In this document: one piece after another, positions 24,213 through 36,405 of the stretch | Layout: each line of letters begins with the position of its first letter | Position numbering within the stretch: the first letter of the stretch is position 1 | Assembly (NCBI GenBank): GCA_036245805.1 | Contig: BTRK01000002.1 | Span: 22,933,067-22,997,066, forward strand | DNA: 64,000 bases | Source of the DNA: Pristionchus mayeri | Taxonomy: Eukaryota; Nematoda; Chromadorea; Rhabditida; Neodiplogasteridae | Reading direction: 5' to 3' | The notes under the pieces: generated by a model | Told to the model about the DNA's origin: nothing | The model's database searches: none | What the model saw: the letters and a program-made list of their open reading frames with translations, nothing else | Program-made: the position numbers and the translations under genes

Positions 24213-24696
24213 CCTATGTTCTCTGGAAAATAACATGTTGTTGAAATAGGCTTGAAACATCTCGAATTGTTTCAAATTCATTCATTGGGATAAAATGAAG
24301 TTGATTTAAAATCCTATATATGTAAAGAGTGACAGGAGGACAGGAACGAGTAAAGTGAGACTGTCAGCATTTCCCTCTGCTAGCTGATAACTCACATGCG
24401 ATGTGCCATGTTATGATAAAGGTTGACGTCCGTGCCAGGGAAGATAAGAGAGTCAGAGGAATAATAGAGAGGGGGAAGTGAATGATGGAGAAGGCAAGGG
24501 TCCATCCATTCAAATAACGGACTTCTCTTCTATTATTGAATTACGTTTCAGCTTTTACAATGTTTCCTGATAGTGAAAAACGTTTTATCTGAGATTCAGG
24601 AATGAATCGTATTTTGAAATACAAATATACAGCTCCAAATGAGAAAAAAGAAGTGGTCATGTGAAAGATAGTATTACATTATAGAATGAGTATACA
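24213..24696. other. 5' flank of the large minus-strand gene
   Basis: No convincing frame or RNA is visible. It lies between the start codon at 24212 and the small palindrome at 24697 and presumably holds the promoter and 5' UTR of the large gene. Confidence 0.4.
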
Positions 24697-24977
24697 TCTC
24701 TGGTTTCTCCCAACCAGTTGCTGGGGAACCCGCCAACAACTGGTCAGAGCATTGGTTAACAACTGGTCAGGGCACTGGTTAGCAACTGGTTAGCTTAAGC
24801 TCCGCCCACTCTAACTGTTTAACAACTAGTCAACAACTGGTTAACAACTGGTTAACCAGTTAGAATGGGCTGAGCTAAGGCTAACCAGCTGGTAACCAGT
24901 GCCTTGACCAGTTGGTAACCAGTGCCCTTACCAGTTGTTGGCGGGTTCCCCAGCAACAGGTTGGGAGAATCCAGAGA
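24697..24977. repeat. 280-bp palindrome built of AACTGGT units
   Basis: The outer edges TCTCTGGTTTCTCCCAACC and GGTTGGGAGAATCCAGAGA pair. The interior is made of many near-copies of AACTGGTTA-type words in alternating orientation (AACTGG, CCAGTT), so it is both a palindrome and an internally repetitive block. Its size and structure are those of a MITE. Confidence 0.85.
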
Positions 24978-25016
24978 TAATCATCTTCAATCGAAGTATG
25001 TCAGTCAACGAATTAT

Positions 25017-26881
25017 GAGTGACTATCTGAGAGAACTGACCAGAGGCCGTACAGCGAAAAATAAAGTGTTGATTTTAAGATGTTCCTACGGGTAACTTTT
25101 CACGTAGAGTCCGAAAATCGACCTTAGAAAGCCGTATCTCTGACCATTCGTTTTCTGTAGCACGCCTCAACGTCGAGGTCGGTTTTTCTAACTTTTGAAC
25201 GGATCATCCAAACCCCATACATAGCTAGTAATTCTGAAAGATCTCGACGAGATAAGAATTTTTACTGTTGGAAGTAAAATGCTAGCTCATCTGCGAAAAA
25301 ATTTTTGACCAGTTGAATTCTCAAAATTCTCACCCTGCAATGGTTTTTCGCGAATGTACAAATTAAATTATCTTATTCGATTCCCCGTCAAAAGTTAGCA
25401 CTGAGTGCAAAATTTCACCAAAAAAACTGTGTCGAAAAGCGGTTTCCCGAATAAAGGAAGAAGTCGGAGTGGTTATTTTTGCCCATTTTTAAGCAGTTTT
25501 CTGCAGAACCTTCGTGAGTTACGATCACTTCTCAACTTATTTCGACGATTCAACACTTGGGAAGAAATATGAACCTGAAAAACTCCGAGTTTTGAGAATT
25601 TCTGAAAACTCGATTTTCTCAACTTTGATATTTCCCATTTTTATGCATTTATAACATCTCATTTTCAAATCACATCCGACCATTGCCCATTAAATCTTGT
25701 AGTATGTACCAACAGGAGTTGGAAAATTAACATATTGGATGGCCTTTTGCGAAAAATTCAAAATTCTATTCACCTGAAAACGCAAAGCCGACGGTTGGAA
25801 AAATATTCAAATCGATCATTTGACAACTTTTGAAAGTATTTTGATCTGTGTTGTGGTTCTTTAAACTCTACCAATCTCACTTACTCTAAACCAGCGCATA
25901 AATAACATCTAAACGTAAATTTTAAAAAATGTCGAAAATCTGAGCATTGACAACCAAAAATTTTGCAAACGATGAATACTCCTTGTAGTCAACCCCATGC
26001 GATGAAATTTTTACAGAAACACATGAAACAAGCAAAATATCGACTATTTATGCAAAACTGTACTCTAAATCGTATTTTATTCATTTGCTTCCCTCGCGAA
26101 ATCGTGTTTTTAACCAACAATTACTCTGGTGCAGCCACATGGGGCCCGCCAATATGTTAATTTTCCAACTCCTGTTGGTACGTTCTACAAGATTTAATGG
26201 GCAGTAGTGGGATGTGATTCGAAAATGAGATGGTATAAATGCATAAATATGGGAAATATCGAAGTAGAGAAAATCGAGTTTTCAGAAATTCTCAAAACTC
26301 GGAGTTTTTCAGGTTCATATTTCTTCCCAAGTGTTGAATCGTCGAAATAAGTTGAGAAGTGATCGTAACTCACGAAGGTTCTGCAGAAAACTGCTTAAAA
26401 ATGGGCAAAAATATCCACTCCGACTTCTTCCGTTATTCGGGAAACAGCTTTTCGACACAGTTTTTTTGGTTAAATTTTGCACCCAGGGCTAACTTTTGAC
26501 GGGGAATCGAATAAGATAATTTAATTTGTACATTCGCGAAAAACCAATGCAGGGTGAGAATTTTGAGAACTCAACTGGTCAAAATTTTGTTCGCAGATGA
26601 GCTAGCATTTTACTTCCAACAGTAAAAATGCTTATCTCGTCGAGATCTTTCAGAATTACTAGCTATGTATGGTGTTTGGATGATCCGTTCAAAAATTAGA
26701 AAAACCGACCTCAACGTTGAGGCGTGCTACAGAAAACGAGGGGTTAGAGATACGGCTTTCTAATGTCGATTTTCGTACTCTACGTGAAAAGTTACCCCTA
26801 GATACATCTTAAAATCAACACTTTATTTTTCGCTGTACGGTATTAGGGGTGGATTGGTCAATTCTCTCAGATAGTCACTCT
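25017..26881. repeat. 1.87-kb palindrome, CTATCTGAGA-type termini
   Basis: The left edge GAGTGACTATCTGAGAGAA (25017) is mirrored at 26862-26881. Arms run to about 25745 and from about 26142, with a loop of about 400 bases. Arms carry AAAATCAACACTTTATTTTT and GTACCAACAGGAGTTGG blocks in inverted order. No transposase frame is present. It shares its terminal motif with the palindrome at 21461-22557. Confidence 0.85.
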
Positions 26882-27335
26882 TATATTAATTTAGAACGTC
26901 TAAGTAATGAAAGTTGGGGAAATGAAATGTGAATCACCTGTATTCAGTTCTCTTTATTGATAAGAACTTGAGGCGACTCAAAGTGGAATCCTTAGTGGCG
27001 ACAAATGAAGTGCTTGGATGGATTCCTTAGAGATCCAAGCATGAATACAATGGATGTAATTAACACGCCGTCACGGTGAATCGATCGATGGTGCCTCATT
27101 CAGTACTGTACACAATTAATGGCGTCGTAATAAATACAGCATATACTCCGCCTGACAAAATTACGTTTTGTTCGATCGAACTATCGATTTCAGGCGTGAC
27201 CTACACATCAAAAGTTAGCAAACTATTCATGCAGATTTCTAGAACCGTATATTTATATTTTATAAATAGATCTATTTTTCGTAATCATATTCGTAATATC
27301 TATTGCTCACTAAACGAACCCTCCTGGATATTCAT
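26882..27335. other. intergenic, no gene seen
   Basis: One 122-aa frame on the plus strand (27076-27444) overlaps the LINE relic and has no recognisable motif or splice structure. I see nothing else here. Confidence 0.4.
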
Positions 27336-27770
27336 TTATTCCGATGGGGGTGAGATTTCAAGAACGACGAGAATGTATACAAGAAAAGGATGTCCGTCGA
27401 TTGGATCGAATCGGTTGGATGTCAGCAAGGGTAGGGGAGGGTGAGGGATCGTTGATCTAGCCAAGTGACAATGGGGGACAAAAAATATGAGGTTGTGAAC
27501 GGATAAAATTAGAAAAAAAACATTCTGCGAGGTACTTACACATTCTATGGGAAGAGTGTTCCAGATCGACAGGGTCCGAGATGCAAGGGTTGAACTAGAA
27601 TTATTAGGGACAAGAAGGAAACGAGATACGCAGGGAGTGGGCATTTCTGAGAGAACGGGTGAGACGTGAATGAATAAGCAGAGAGGAAACATCGAGAGTA
27701 TAGCGGTTATGCATAATTGATTGGAGGTATAAAATATCAATGATAAATCTACGGCATCCTAAATTCATTA
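27336..27770 (-). pseudogene. decayed LINE reverse transcriptase C-terminus
   Basis: On the minus strand a 134-aa frame contains LASRTLSIWNTLPIECVST, which aligns by eye with the FLTNRVVPLWNRIPNNIVIS tail of the LINE fragment at 19307-20165: a hydroxylated residue, R, two to three residues, W-N-x-(L/I)-P. Upstream residues (YTSNQLCITAIL) recall the DLxFLYKILHG region but are out of good register. It is a weak relic of the same class of element. Confidence 0.4.
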
Positions 27771-27798
27771 GACTAAGCTTATGAATACTACGTTTATA

Positions 27799-30142
27799 CA
27801 GGGTGCGGCATAAATATTGCGACACTTTTGATTCTTTACCATCTCCACTCTCCGCTGGGGCCATTTCCTCAAATTTTGCAAGTATATAGCTAAGGCATCC
27901 AAGTAGTTGGTATATCAATATGGGCGAGGTAATTCAAATATTTCCAGAATTTGAGCTTCTGGAAAATTTGTTTGAATAAATATGCCCTTTTTCGCCATAG
28001 GATCCAATTTAATTATTAATGTCGTCTTACAAGTAGGAATAATTTGTAGTTCCTATAATTTTTTCCTAAGAAGTACAACCATTCATGAGTCTAAATATGT
28101 GTTCAATTCTTTTCTCAGATGCGCAAAAGTTTTAGAAATGTTTGTTAATTTTTCCAATTCGAACGGCACTGGAAAAATATTTTCACGATTATGAAACAGT
28201 ATTCATCGAATCCGTTAGGTATTGAAATGTTTGCATTTCTTGCATAATACTCCATCATTATAGATTTCGAAAATATGTTCTATTCAGAGGAGAACGCAGA
28301 TTCTGTTTCATAAAATATTCAACAATGTCGAAAAGTGCCGATATGAGTGATATTTTGGCGTGCCTATTTCTGTCCTTAACTCAACGTGCCCGTTCGATTT
28401 AACGCAAGGAAATATGATAACTTGGCTCGCTGAAAGATATGCAAAGTTATATCAAGCCTCTCACGAGAGAATCGGGACAAATCTGCCGTTTCGTGGTACA
28501 ATCAGAAAAATCGAATTTGGGGTTTTAGCAGATCTAAGGGTAATCAATGCCTCTGAATCCGATTCTGGGGCGTGCGGCAACCCATCTCGATCAGCTGCAG
28601 CAGCAGCATGCTGCAAACTTTTGAGATTCTTAATTTGGACCTCCTGAAAATGGGTTCAAAAATAACTAATCGAGCTGAAATTTGGCCTTTAGAAATCACT
28701 TATGCCGTTCTATAACTAACCTGATCGATTTTCCGGTTGATCAAACTATGACCTCTCAGCAGTTTTCGCTCCATAACATTAACAGTTCGAAGCAGACTCA
28801 CACCAAACTTTTGCATCTAATAGAGAATTAAATTCTGCATCGACCTGATTTTTTTCAGATTTTTCCGATTTGGTCAAGTTTGGTTTATAAGCGAAAAACG
28901 TAGAAAAAGCGCAGGATGCGCGTGTTGTTGTTGTGTGGACAGGCGGTAACTCGTTTCATTTCGAATCCAGCAATCCCGGGTTCGATTCCCCGTCGAAGAA
29001 AACATGTTTTGGCTCCATTTAATCATAATTTTAAACATGTTCCATACGCTTTACGCCTCTGTACACTGATTTTATGATTAACACTGTACACGTTTACGAT
29101 TTGTCAAAAAAAATGACAGAACTGCATGTAATTCAAATTGTCTGAACGTTCAAAACGTACAAAAGTACAAGCAAAACGTGTTTGCTTCGATCGGGTATCG
29201 AACCAGGGACTGCCGGATTCGAAATGAAACGAGTTACGGCCTGTCCACACAACAATAACACGCGCATCCTGCGCTTTTTCTAGGTTTTTCGCTTATAAAC
29301 CAAACTTGACCAAATCGGAAAAATCTGAAAAAAATCAGGTCGATGCAGAATTTAATTCTCTATTAGATGGAAAAGTTTGGTTTGAGTCTGCTTCGAACCG
29401 TTAAAGTTATGGAGCGAAAACTGCTGAGAGTCATAGTTTGATCTACCGGAAAATCGATAAGGATAGTTATAGAACATCATAAGTGATGTCTACAGGCCAA
29501 ATTTCAGCTCGATTAGTTATTTTTGAACCCATTTTCTGGAGGTCCAAAGTGAGAATCTCAAAATTTGCAGCATGCTGCTGCTGCAGCTGATCGAGATGGG
29601 TTGCCGCACGCCCCAGAATCGGATTCAGAGGCATTGATTACCCTTAGATCTGCTAAAACCCCAAATTCGATTTTTCTGATTGTACCAGTGTTGTCCGTAT
29701 TCTCTCGTGAGAGGCTTGATATAGCAGTATCAACATTCCGAATAAAAAATCTCGAAACATTGCTTTTGAGCATGATCATGACTACCTATACCTGCTCATC
29801 AAATGTGTGTTTCTTGTGATCCATATATCGTACATAATATTAGCCGCTACGTCGATATAGGCTAAGAGATTCTCTTCATCCTCAACCCAGTTGGAAGATC
29901 CGTCGCTTTTGGGATAGCTTTTTATTATGATTTTTTTCTGAAATTATGAACGGCGCAGTGATCAAAATTTATGATTAGTTTTTGCCTCCATTCTATGAAG
30001 TCAGGCATAAGTATGAAGCCTATTACTAATATGTTAGATGTAATGCACTGATATTGATTTAGGTGCAATTTGGAATCTTGGCTCTAACTTGTTCGTGAGA
30101 TACTATTTGAAATGAGTGTCGCAATATTTATGCCGCACCCTG
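27799..30142. mobile_element. 2.3-kb Tc1-like non-autonomous element with a palindrome inside
   Basis: The termini CAGGGTGCGGCATAAATATT and their reverse complement (ending 30142) are flanked by TA at 27797-27798 and 30143-30144. The inverted ends match for about 36 bases (through GTGTCGCAATATTT). No transposase is present; most of the interior is the palindrome at 28449-29722. The first ten bases equal those of the decayed transposase-bearing element at 59235-60512, suggesting mobilisation by a related transposase. Confidence 0.85.
28449..29722. repeat. 1.27-kb palindrome with tRNA-like B boxes in both arms
   Basis: The edges ATATCAAGCCTCTCACGAG (28449) and its reverse complement ending at 29722 pair, with about 94 percent identity over arms of roughly 570 bases. 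Each arm contains a GGTTCGATTCCC-type sequence (28978-28990 on plus; 29202-29215 on minus as GGTATCGAACC) preceded by a CAGGCGGTAACTCG stretch. This recalls a tRNA-derived SINE with a B box, duplicated as part of the arms. The loop is about 100 bases near 29.1 kb. Confidence 0.8.
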
Positions 30143-30295
30143 TAAGAAATAGGGGGAACCGAGCAGCGCACATACATTATACAAGTAAAGTCACACTGAA
30201 CACTTTTAATTCCTTAGTAAACGCAACGCTATGGCTGGGATTCCAAAGGATGGAATATCACGCATATTCTGACAGAATGTATGAATTACATAGGA

Positions 30296-31533
30296 CATGG
30301 GAACAAAAAAATCAAACGGCTCTAATCTTATCGACGCAATAACTGTTGATGAATCCCTATTCGTAGACTTTTATAGTGAAGTGGTGAAGCCGTAAAATCG
30401 AAGCTACCTAAAAGACGGCTCTCGGAATTTCAAAAGTTCAAAAAATCATAAAATGCTTCACAGTTGAGCTAGAAAGTCGTTCAAAAAAGCAAAATGACCG
30501 CCTTGATGAGTTCTTCAATTCCTCTGTTGAGGACGTTTTGAAAACTCAATTTAATATATAGATAAATTGGAAAAAGCGAATTGTGGGTTCCAAAAAGTTG
30601 TTACCCTTAAAAAATTTTCCACGATTTCCACTTTTTTTATTTCAAAATCAGATTCTCCGTGCAATTCTACACCAGGGATATTTCAGCTCTTTTGAATGTT
30701 TTCCCGGGAGGCTTCAGCGTTGGAAACACCAAAAACCCGCTGTTTTTCGAAAATTCAAAAAGTTCAATGATTTGCCATTTTCACATTTAGGCTTTATCAG
30801 CGCTCCAATGACAACCAATTTGCTTAGGATTGACTATTGTCACACTTTAAGAAGATTGAAGTAATTTCCAGAGAAAATATTTTATTCCGAAAAAATCAGG
30901 ATTTTTTAGCATTTTCCGAAAATAACTGAAAAAATGCGGCGATTTTTTCATCAAAAAGAGCGCTTAATTCGCTCACAGGTGCTTGCCCAGACCCAGTAAT
31001 GTTACTTTCAGCCAATATAACCACTCCTGATCCATCAGTATAGAAATGGCAATTCATTGAACTTTTTGAATTTTCGAAGAACAGCGGGTTTTTGGTGTGT
31101 CCAACGCTGAAGCCTCCCGGGAAAACATTGAAAAGAGCTGAAATCAATATCCCTGGTGTAGAATTGCACGGAGAATCTGATTTTGAAATAAAAAAAGTGG
31201 AAATAGTGGAAAATTTTTTAAGGGTAACAACTTTTTGGAACCCACAATTCGCTTTTTCCAATTTACCTATATTTTAAATTGTGTTTTCAAAAACATCCTC
31301 AACAGATGAATTGAAGAACTCGTCGAGGCGGTCATTTTGCTTTTTTGAACGACTTTCTAGCTCAACTGTGAAGCATTTTATGATTTTTTGAACTTTTGAA
31401 ATTCCGAGAGCTGTATTTTAGGTAGTTTCGATTTCACGGCTTCACCACTTCACTATAAAAGTCTACGACCAGGGATACATCAACTGTTATTGCGTCGATA
31501 AGATTAGAGCCGTTTGATTTTTTTGTTCCCATG
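30296..31533. repeat. 1.24-kb palindrome
   Basis: The left edge CATGGGAACAAAAAAATCAA (30296) is mirrored at 31514-31533, with a weaker match continuing a further 15-20 bases outward (ATATTCTGA). Arms of about 560 bases meet near 30.9 kb around a short loop containing AAAAAATCAGGATTTTTTAG. Arms carry matching spurious frames. No protein or short direct target repeat was identified. Confidence 0.9.
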
Positions 31534-32699
31534 CACCTGCGTCCTCTCAGAATATCTGTGATATGGAAATGGTTCTCGTGTATATCACTGAAAACCTTCA
31601 ATATCTTCCATGATGCTTTGAAAAAAAATTTAATCGTCCTCCTTTCTTTTCGTCCTCTTCCTCATCCACTTCCGATTGTGCTCTATTCTGATGATGTGAC
31701 TCACAGTGGACTATCGATGTAGATCGATTTGCTCAGTGCTTATCCCCCAGTTCATGAGTTCATAGTGGCACGCCCTTCTCATTTATCAGTTCGGATGATA
31801 AATGACGGAGATTCTATGCATTCACTCATAAGAATCACCAAAAAAAGATAATGATGATAACCGTTTAGTACTCTATCATAAAAATGATAAAACAATTACA
31901 TGTCGTTCAATGAATTTTGAAAGAACACCGCGAGATTTCTGTGTAGTAATTCCCGCAATATTGTGAGAGAGAAAAGAACGGTGATGTCAAATCTTCTTAG
32001 GAGTGAGGATTGACGTATTGAGTGCAGAGAAATGGAAGAATGCTTACAATGGGAGGAGAGCAGACATCAAGTGCCCATCACCCCATACTCAGAAAATCCT
32101 TTGCCCTGTCGTAATACATAGCTTTATCGATTCTAGCAAACAATCGATTCCTATACAGGGAAAATATCTACAGTAATACGAGGGTGTGAGTCAGATCGTT
32201 CTTCATGGCAAGAAGTGAGTACAAGTAAGTTGTTACAATGTTACAAGTGAAATATCGGGTAAAGGAATGTTTGACCGTGAACTGAAACCCAATGAGAAAT
32301 AAAGCATTCGTTGAGAGAAATTGACGTCGCTGCTTGATTGGAGAGACTGGTCGGAGTTTCTCTCTCCACTCCTCTAAAAGAAGGCATTTATCTGCTGTTC
32401 AGCCAATTTTGTACGATTTTTTCAAGTAAGATATTAAATTTTTGGCTAAAAATTTCTTACTATAACTTTCTTACGATATTCTATAGCTAGTCCATCCCTC
32501 CCTCATTCTCGACTTACCATGAGATAGGGAGTACAGAGGCGATTCTCTTCGCGGGCTTCGAAGTAACTCTCACGAATGCCCAGAAGTACTTCATTGTGTG
32601 GCTGACTCCCGGCTGCCAACGAGTTACCTACAATCGCATCTTGTTTATATCACGCTTATTTGCAAACGATTATCTAAGTTTTGTGCAACTCTCTGCTGT
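31534..32699. other. intergenic, unresolved; possible extra 3' exons of the LRAT gene
   Basis: Most of it shows nothing firm. On the minus strand at about 32640-32515 a frame GNSLAAGSQPHNEVLL ending CTPYLM with a good GTAAGT donor looks like an exon, and at 32400-32230 an AG-preceded frame RSGERNSDQSLQSSSD follows. They could extend the LRAT-domain gene or belong to another transcript. Confidence 0.35.
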
Positions 32700-34485
32700 T
32701 TATCTGCAATTCCTTCTCAGAATCAATGATATTTTTAACGCGAAAAATGCCGAGAATCTAAGGGACGTCAGAGAGGCGCCAAAGGAAATCACGAGGGAGA
32801 GATATCATTTTGATCACTCCATTGAGAGAGCAACGAATGCAATCCCCATTTGGAGTCTCCAATAAAGAGCAGAGAGGGCAAATATCAATTGAGTGAGTGC
32901 AGAAGAGGGGAAAGAAGTGTCCAAAGAGGGGGGAGGAGGAAGGGTCTCTCACCTGATTGGAGGTGTGCTTGTCGTATCTGCACCATTTGGCGAAGTGTTC
33001 GCAGTTGTCGTAGATGAGATTGTAGTTGTGCTGCCCCAACTGGAACGGAAACCATTCACTCACTACTCACAATCACGAAGGTTTGCAAAAATCATTACAC
33101 GTTTGCTAAGGACTTATCAAGGTGAAAGTGCAAGTAGGCAAACGGGAGTGTATTTTACCCCGTCGATGGCCCTTCGGAAGATGGCGTTCGTGTCCATTTT
33201 CTTGTACTTTCTATCGTCCAGATTGTTGATTCGACAGAGATCAGTGCACACTTCATCAAGAGTGTCCAGTCGAACCTCAAGAGGAACAATTCACTACTCC
33301 CTCTCGAATATTGATGTGAAGTGGATGGAGTTGCCAAGTCCAATAAGCTCTTGGTATCTCATCCCGTGGTTGCATCACTCTCTCACCTCAGCACTCTCGA
33401 GATTGCCTGCGATGATGGTGAAAGCAGTGGCGATTCCCTCGGAAGTGATGAACATGTGGGCGACGATGTGCTTCCCCTCGGGTTTGCCCACGTACACTCC
33501 CCAGTGCTGCAACCATTCACTCTTTGACCCTCCCTCCCTTATCGCCGAATTCCCACTCCAGTTATCTATGACATCGAGCAACCTCAAACACCCTCCCAAT
33601 AAATGGATGCTTTGGCAAACATCGATACTGGATTCATGAATGATATCGAGGAAAGGAAGGGAGACTTACAGTGTAGAAGCGTTTCTTCAGTTTGCCCAAT
33701 TGGAAGAAACGCCTGAATAAAAAGAGTTAAACTCCGACTATGGAAAGAGCATTGCTCACTTGAATTCGATGAGATCCCCTGGTCTGAGCATCTCTCCAAT
33801 CTTCTCTGCCGTCATGAATTCAGTCACTTTGCCCACATCTGGAATGACGATGAAACTACACTTGCTATGAGCTTCATTCACCCGCTATTGTTTTCCCTTT
33901 GTCGTTTCGGTTCAGAGCAGAGAGCAAACAAGACCAATTATTGGATCGGTATCGAACCACCTCTTACACACTCATTCTCTTGGTTATTCAATTCTCGAGA
34001 GATTATACAAAACTGAGAGAGTCTAGAGAGAGAAAGGGAATGAATCTCCCTTTGTCCATTGTTATCAATGTGAATGATATGCAGTGAGTCCTTCTTTTTG
34101 AAGTCTGTAGTCCGCAACTCTATCCTATGCTTAACTCGCACGGGTTATCAGCGTGAATTCTCATGATGAGTTCAGTACCATCGAATCAGCCCCACCATTT
34201 TAACCCCTGCTAAACTGATCAATTTGTGGCGATTGTCATATAATCTCATTGAAGGATGCAGACAACCACAGCACTAAGAATAATGTCGATGGTCAACCAA
34301 CTAATCTATCCATTTCTTACGCAATTTCTCACATGAGAGTCAGATGAGAAGATTGATTCTGGGGACTAGAACAGATCAAATTTTGGTTCGTTGAGATCAC
34401 AGAGTGTTCACTCACTGGCTCCGTCGTCTTCCTCTGGTTGGATGTCCTTCGAACAGCCCGCTCGAGTCAATTCGAGTAGTCCCAT
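32700..34485 (-). CDS. LRAT-domain protein (NlpC/P60-like acyltransferase or hydrolase)
   Basis: From ATG 34485 (MGLLELTRAGCSKDIQ) exons join to GEMLRPGDLIEFK, RFFQLGKLKKRFYT, HWGVYVGKPEGKHIVAH, ELIGLGNSIHFTS, VRLDTLDEVCTDLCRINN, and YNLIYDNCEHFAKWCRY. LRPGDLIEF, H-W-(G/A)-V-Y-V-G with a second histidine (IVAH), and N-C-E-H-F are the diagnostic LRAT/H-REV107 motifs; the two histidines and the cysteine in NCEHF are the catalytic triad residues. The family moves acyl groups between phospholipids and other acceptors at membranes, or hydrolyses phospholipids. The last exon is uncertain: one splicing gives a hydrophobic tail (GIAFVALSME, FSAFFALKISLI) with a stop at 32700, which would fit the C-terminal membrane anchor common in this family. 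Confidence 0.75.
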
Positions 34486-35053
34486 CGCGATTCAACTTAG
34501 GAATACTTCTGCAACTCACGAGATATCTCCGAGGAAAAGAGTTTAATAGCACCATTAAATATCGCGATAAAATAACATCGATACAAAGTTAGTAATTAAC
34601 GGTTGCTCTTTATAGATGGATGCAGATCATTATAATCTCAAGCGACAACGAATAACAAATCGATAATCCGCGACTAAAAACCGAAGAGCGCGTTGTGGGA
34701 GAGGAGTGATGGTTAGTGATAAGGATTCTCGAGGGGGAGGAGGCGTGCGACCTCTTATATGTCTACTGAGGGAGGGGTGACTGATCAGAATCACACCCAT
34801 CGAATGACTAAGCGAAGACCACAAAATACACACTTTGATATGAGGGAAGTTCACAAACCCTTCTGTTTGTTTCTGGTGAATTCTATGCGAGGAGAGAAGG
34901 AGATCAGAGGGGAACCACAGAAGGACGAATGGTTCCCTGATTAAGAAGAAAAGGCCACTGACACAGCTCCCAGGAGGAGAAGGAGCTGTTTGGGTATGAC
35001 GAGAGGAGCTACACTCACTATTCTATTGCCTATTCTAATGTCGAGATAAATGA
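34486..35053. other. upstream region of the LRAT-domain gene
   Basis: No convincing frame is seen. A TATAAGAG-like sequence on the minus strand near 34757 might be a TATA box, but it is 270 bases from the start codon. The stretch probably holds the promoter. Confidence 0.35.
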
Positions 35054-36405
35054 TTAGTTAGAAAAGGACGCGTTCGGTATTTCCACTTTGACTTCTACCG
35101 ATGGAATTCCATCCGCTCGGATTCGCTGACTGGAAGATTCTAAGGAGGAGCAGTGAGAGTTCGAATGGGAAGAAGGCGCAAAAGTGGCAGGAAGCACCCA
35201 TGAATTGGGCATCATTCTTTGCATCATTCGATTAAGGCGTGATCTCATTCTGTGCAGAGAGATTAGGAATACTCTTGAAGGGAAGGGGTTAATCGGACGG
35301 AGAGGAGAGAGCATCGAATACTCAGATGGAATGTGTGACCACGAATATCCAAGGAGACTCCGTACTTTCCAATACCAATCGGATGCCCATTGAAAGGGAA
35401 GATTCAGTCTATGGATCAGTGGGATCGCGTATGCAGTGATGATTGCAATGGGAAGAATGGAGGAGCGCCTCAATTCGAGGAGGCAAATCGAACGCAAACA
35501 ATGAGGACAAAAAACGACAGGAATGAAACTGATTCATGGGAAAGGAGAACCATCTGGGATGGGAAGAGTTCCCTTTCGAAAGCGGGCTCTCAAAATGGAT
35601 AGAGGGTTGCCATAATCAGTAGCTAGAGTAGTTCAAACACGAGGTTCCGCTCCACTTCTTCTCCCTGTGGCATGGGAGGCTTCCCATGTCGAATGGGGCG
35701 GTCCACTGTTTTCCCTAAGCGGATCAACGAATAAAAGTGACAAGGGGCACAAAGAGAATCAAATACAAGAGGTTGGAGTTACCGTGGAAAACCATCGTTA
35801 TTACATTTGCATTCTCTCAAACGGTACATGAAATTCGTGAGAGAAAAAGAGAAAGGTATTTGGATCTCTCCTGTGTACGACTGATGGCTGGATGGACGCT
35901 CTTTCCGTGTTCCTGTCGCTTAGCTACTCTCCCCTTTGACGTAAGCAGAGGATTCGGATGTAGAGATCTCAGACTGACACTTACTAAAAGGGATTGCCTC
36001 CCCTCGTGGTTCTTCCTATCTATCAGTCCATCGAATGGCCTCATTGAATGCAAAAACGAACTCGCGCACTTACAGAATTATTTCGAACGGTTACTTCGCA
36101 AGAATTTACAGAAAGTGTATCAGAGAATACAGAGTCGACCATGTTTGAGTCGAGAGAGAGTCGAATAGAATGGATGAAAATGGCAATCTATGATTCATCT
36201 ATTCAACTGCTCGTTTTATCCGTAATCGCAGGCGTTCTTTCTATTGCTTCTCATCGATTCCATGCCAATAAAGGGATTGTTCAAAGCAAAAAAAGCAATA
36301 GGAAGAACGACGTAAACAGACAAATTTTAGCTGAACCAGGTCCATAATTGTACCCTCTTGATGATAGGAAGGTGTCACTCATTGTAATTTTATGGACTCT
36401 TTTCG
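35054..36405 (-). CDS. poorly resolved minus-strand gene(s), one membrane segment
   Basis: Several exon-like frames lie on the minus strand but do not join cleanly. At 36405 MSDTFLSSRGYNYGP has a GT donor; at 36139 MVDSVFSDTLSVNSC with a GTAAGTG donor; at 36030-35860 DGLIDRKNHEGRQSLL, a GTAAGTG intron, and VAKRQEHGKSVHPAIS; near 35700 KQWTAPFDMGSLPCHRE; and 35460-35054 a hydrophobic segment SSILPIAIITAYAIPLI followed by a polar tail (MMQRMMPNSWVLPATF) with a stop at 35054. I cannot fix exon phases throughout and do not recognise the product. A competing plus-strand frame at 36048-36347 also has a hydrophobic stretch. Treat as a location of coding potential rather than a model. Confidence 0.3.

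Noticed and set aside
24697..24977. CRISPR-like array
   Set aside because: The repeats alternate in orientation, have no unique spacers of constant length, and the sequence is eukaryotic.
27076..27444. A 122-aa plus-strand frame
   Set aside because: No domain or splice pattern, and it overlaps a LINE relic on the other strand.
36048..36347. Plus-strand membrane protein exon
   Set aside because: It has a hydrophobic stretch but no linked exons, and competes with better-spliced minus-strand frames; left unassigned.
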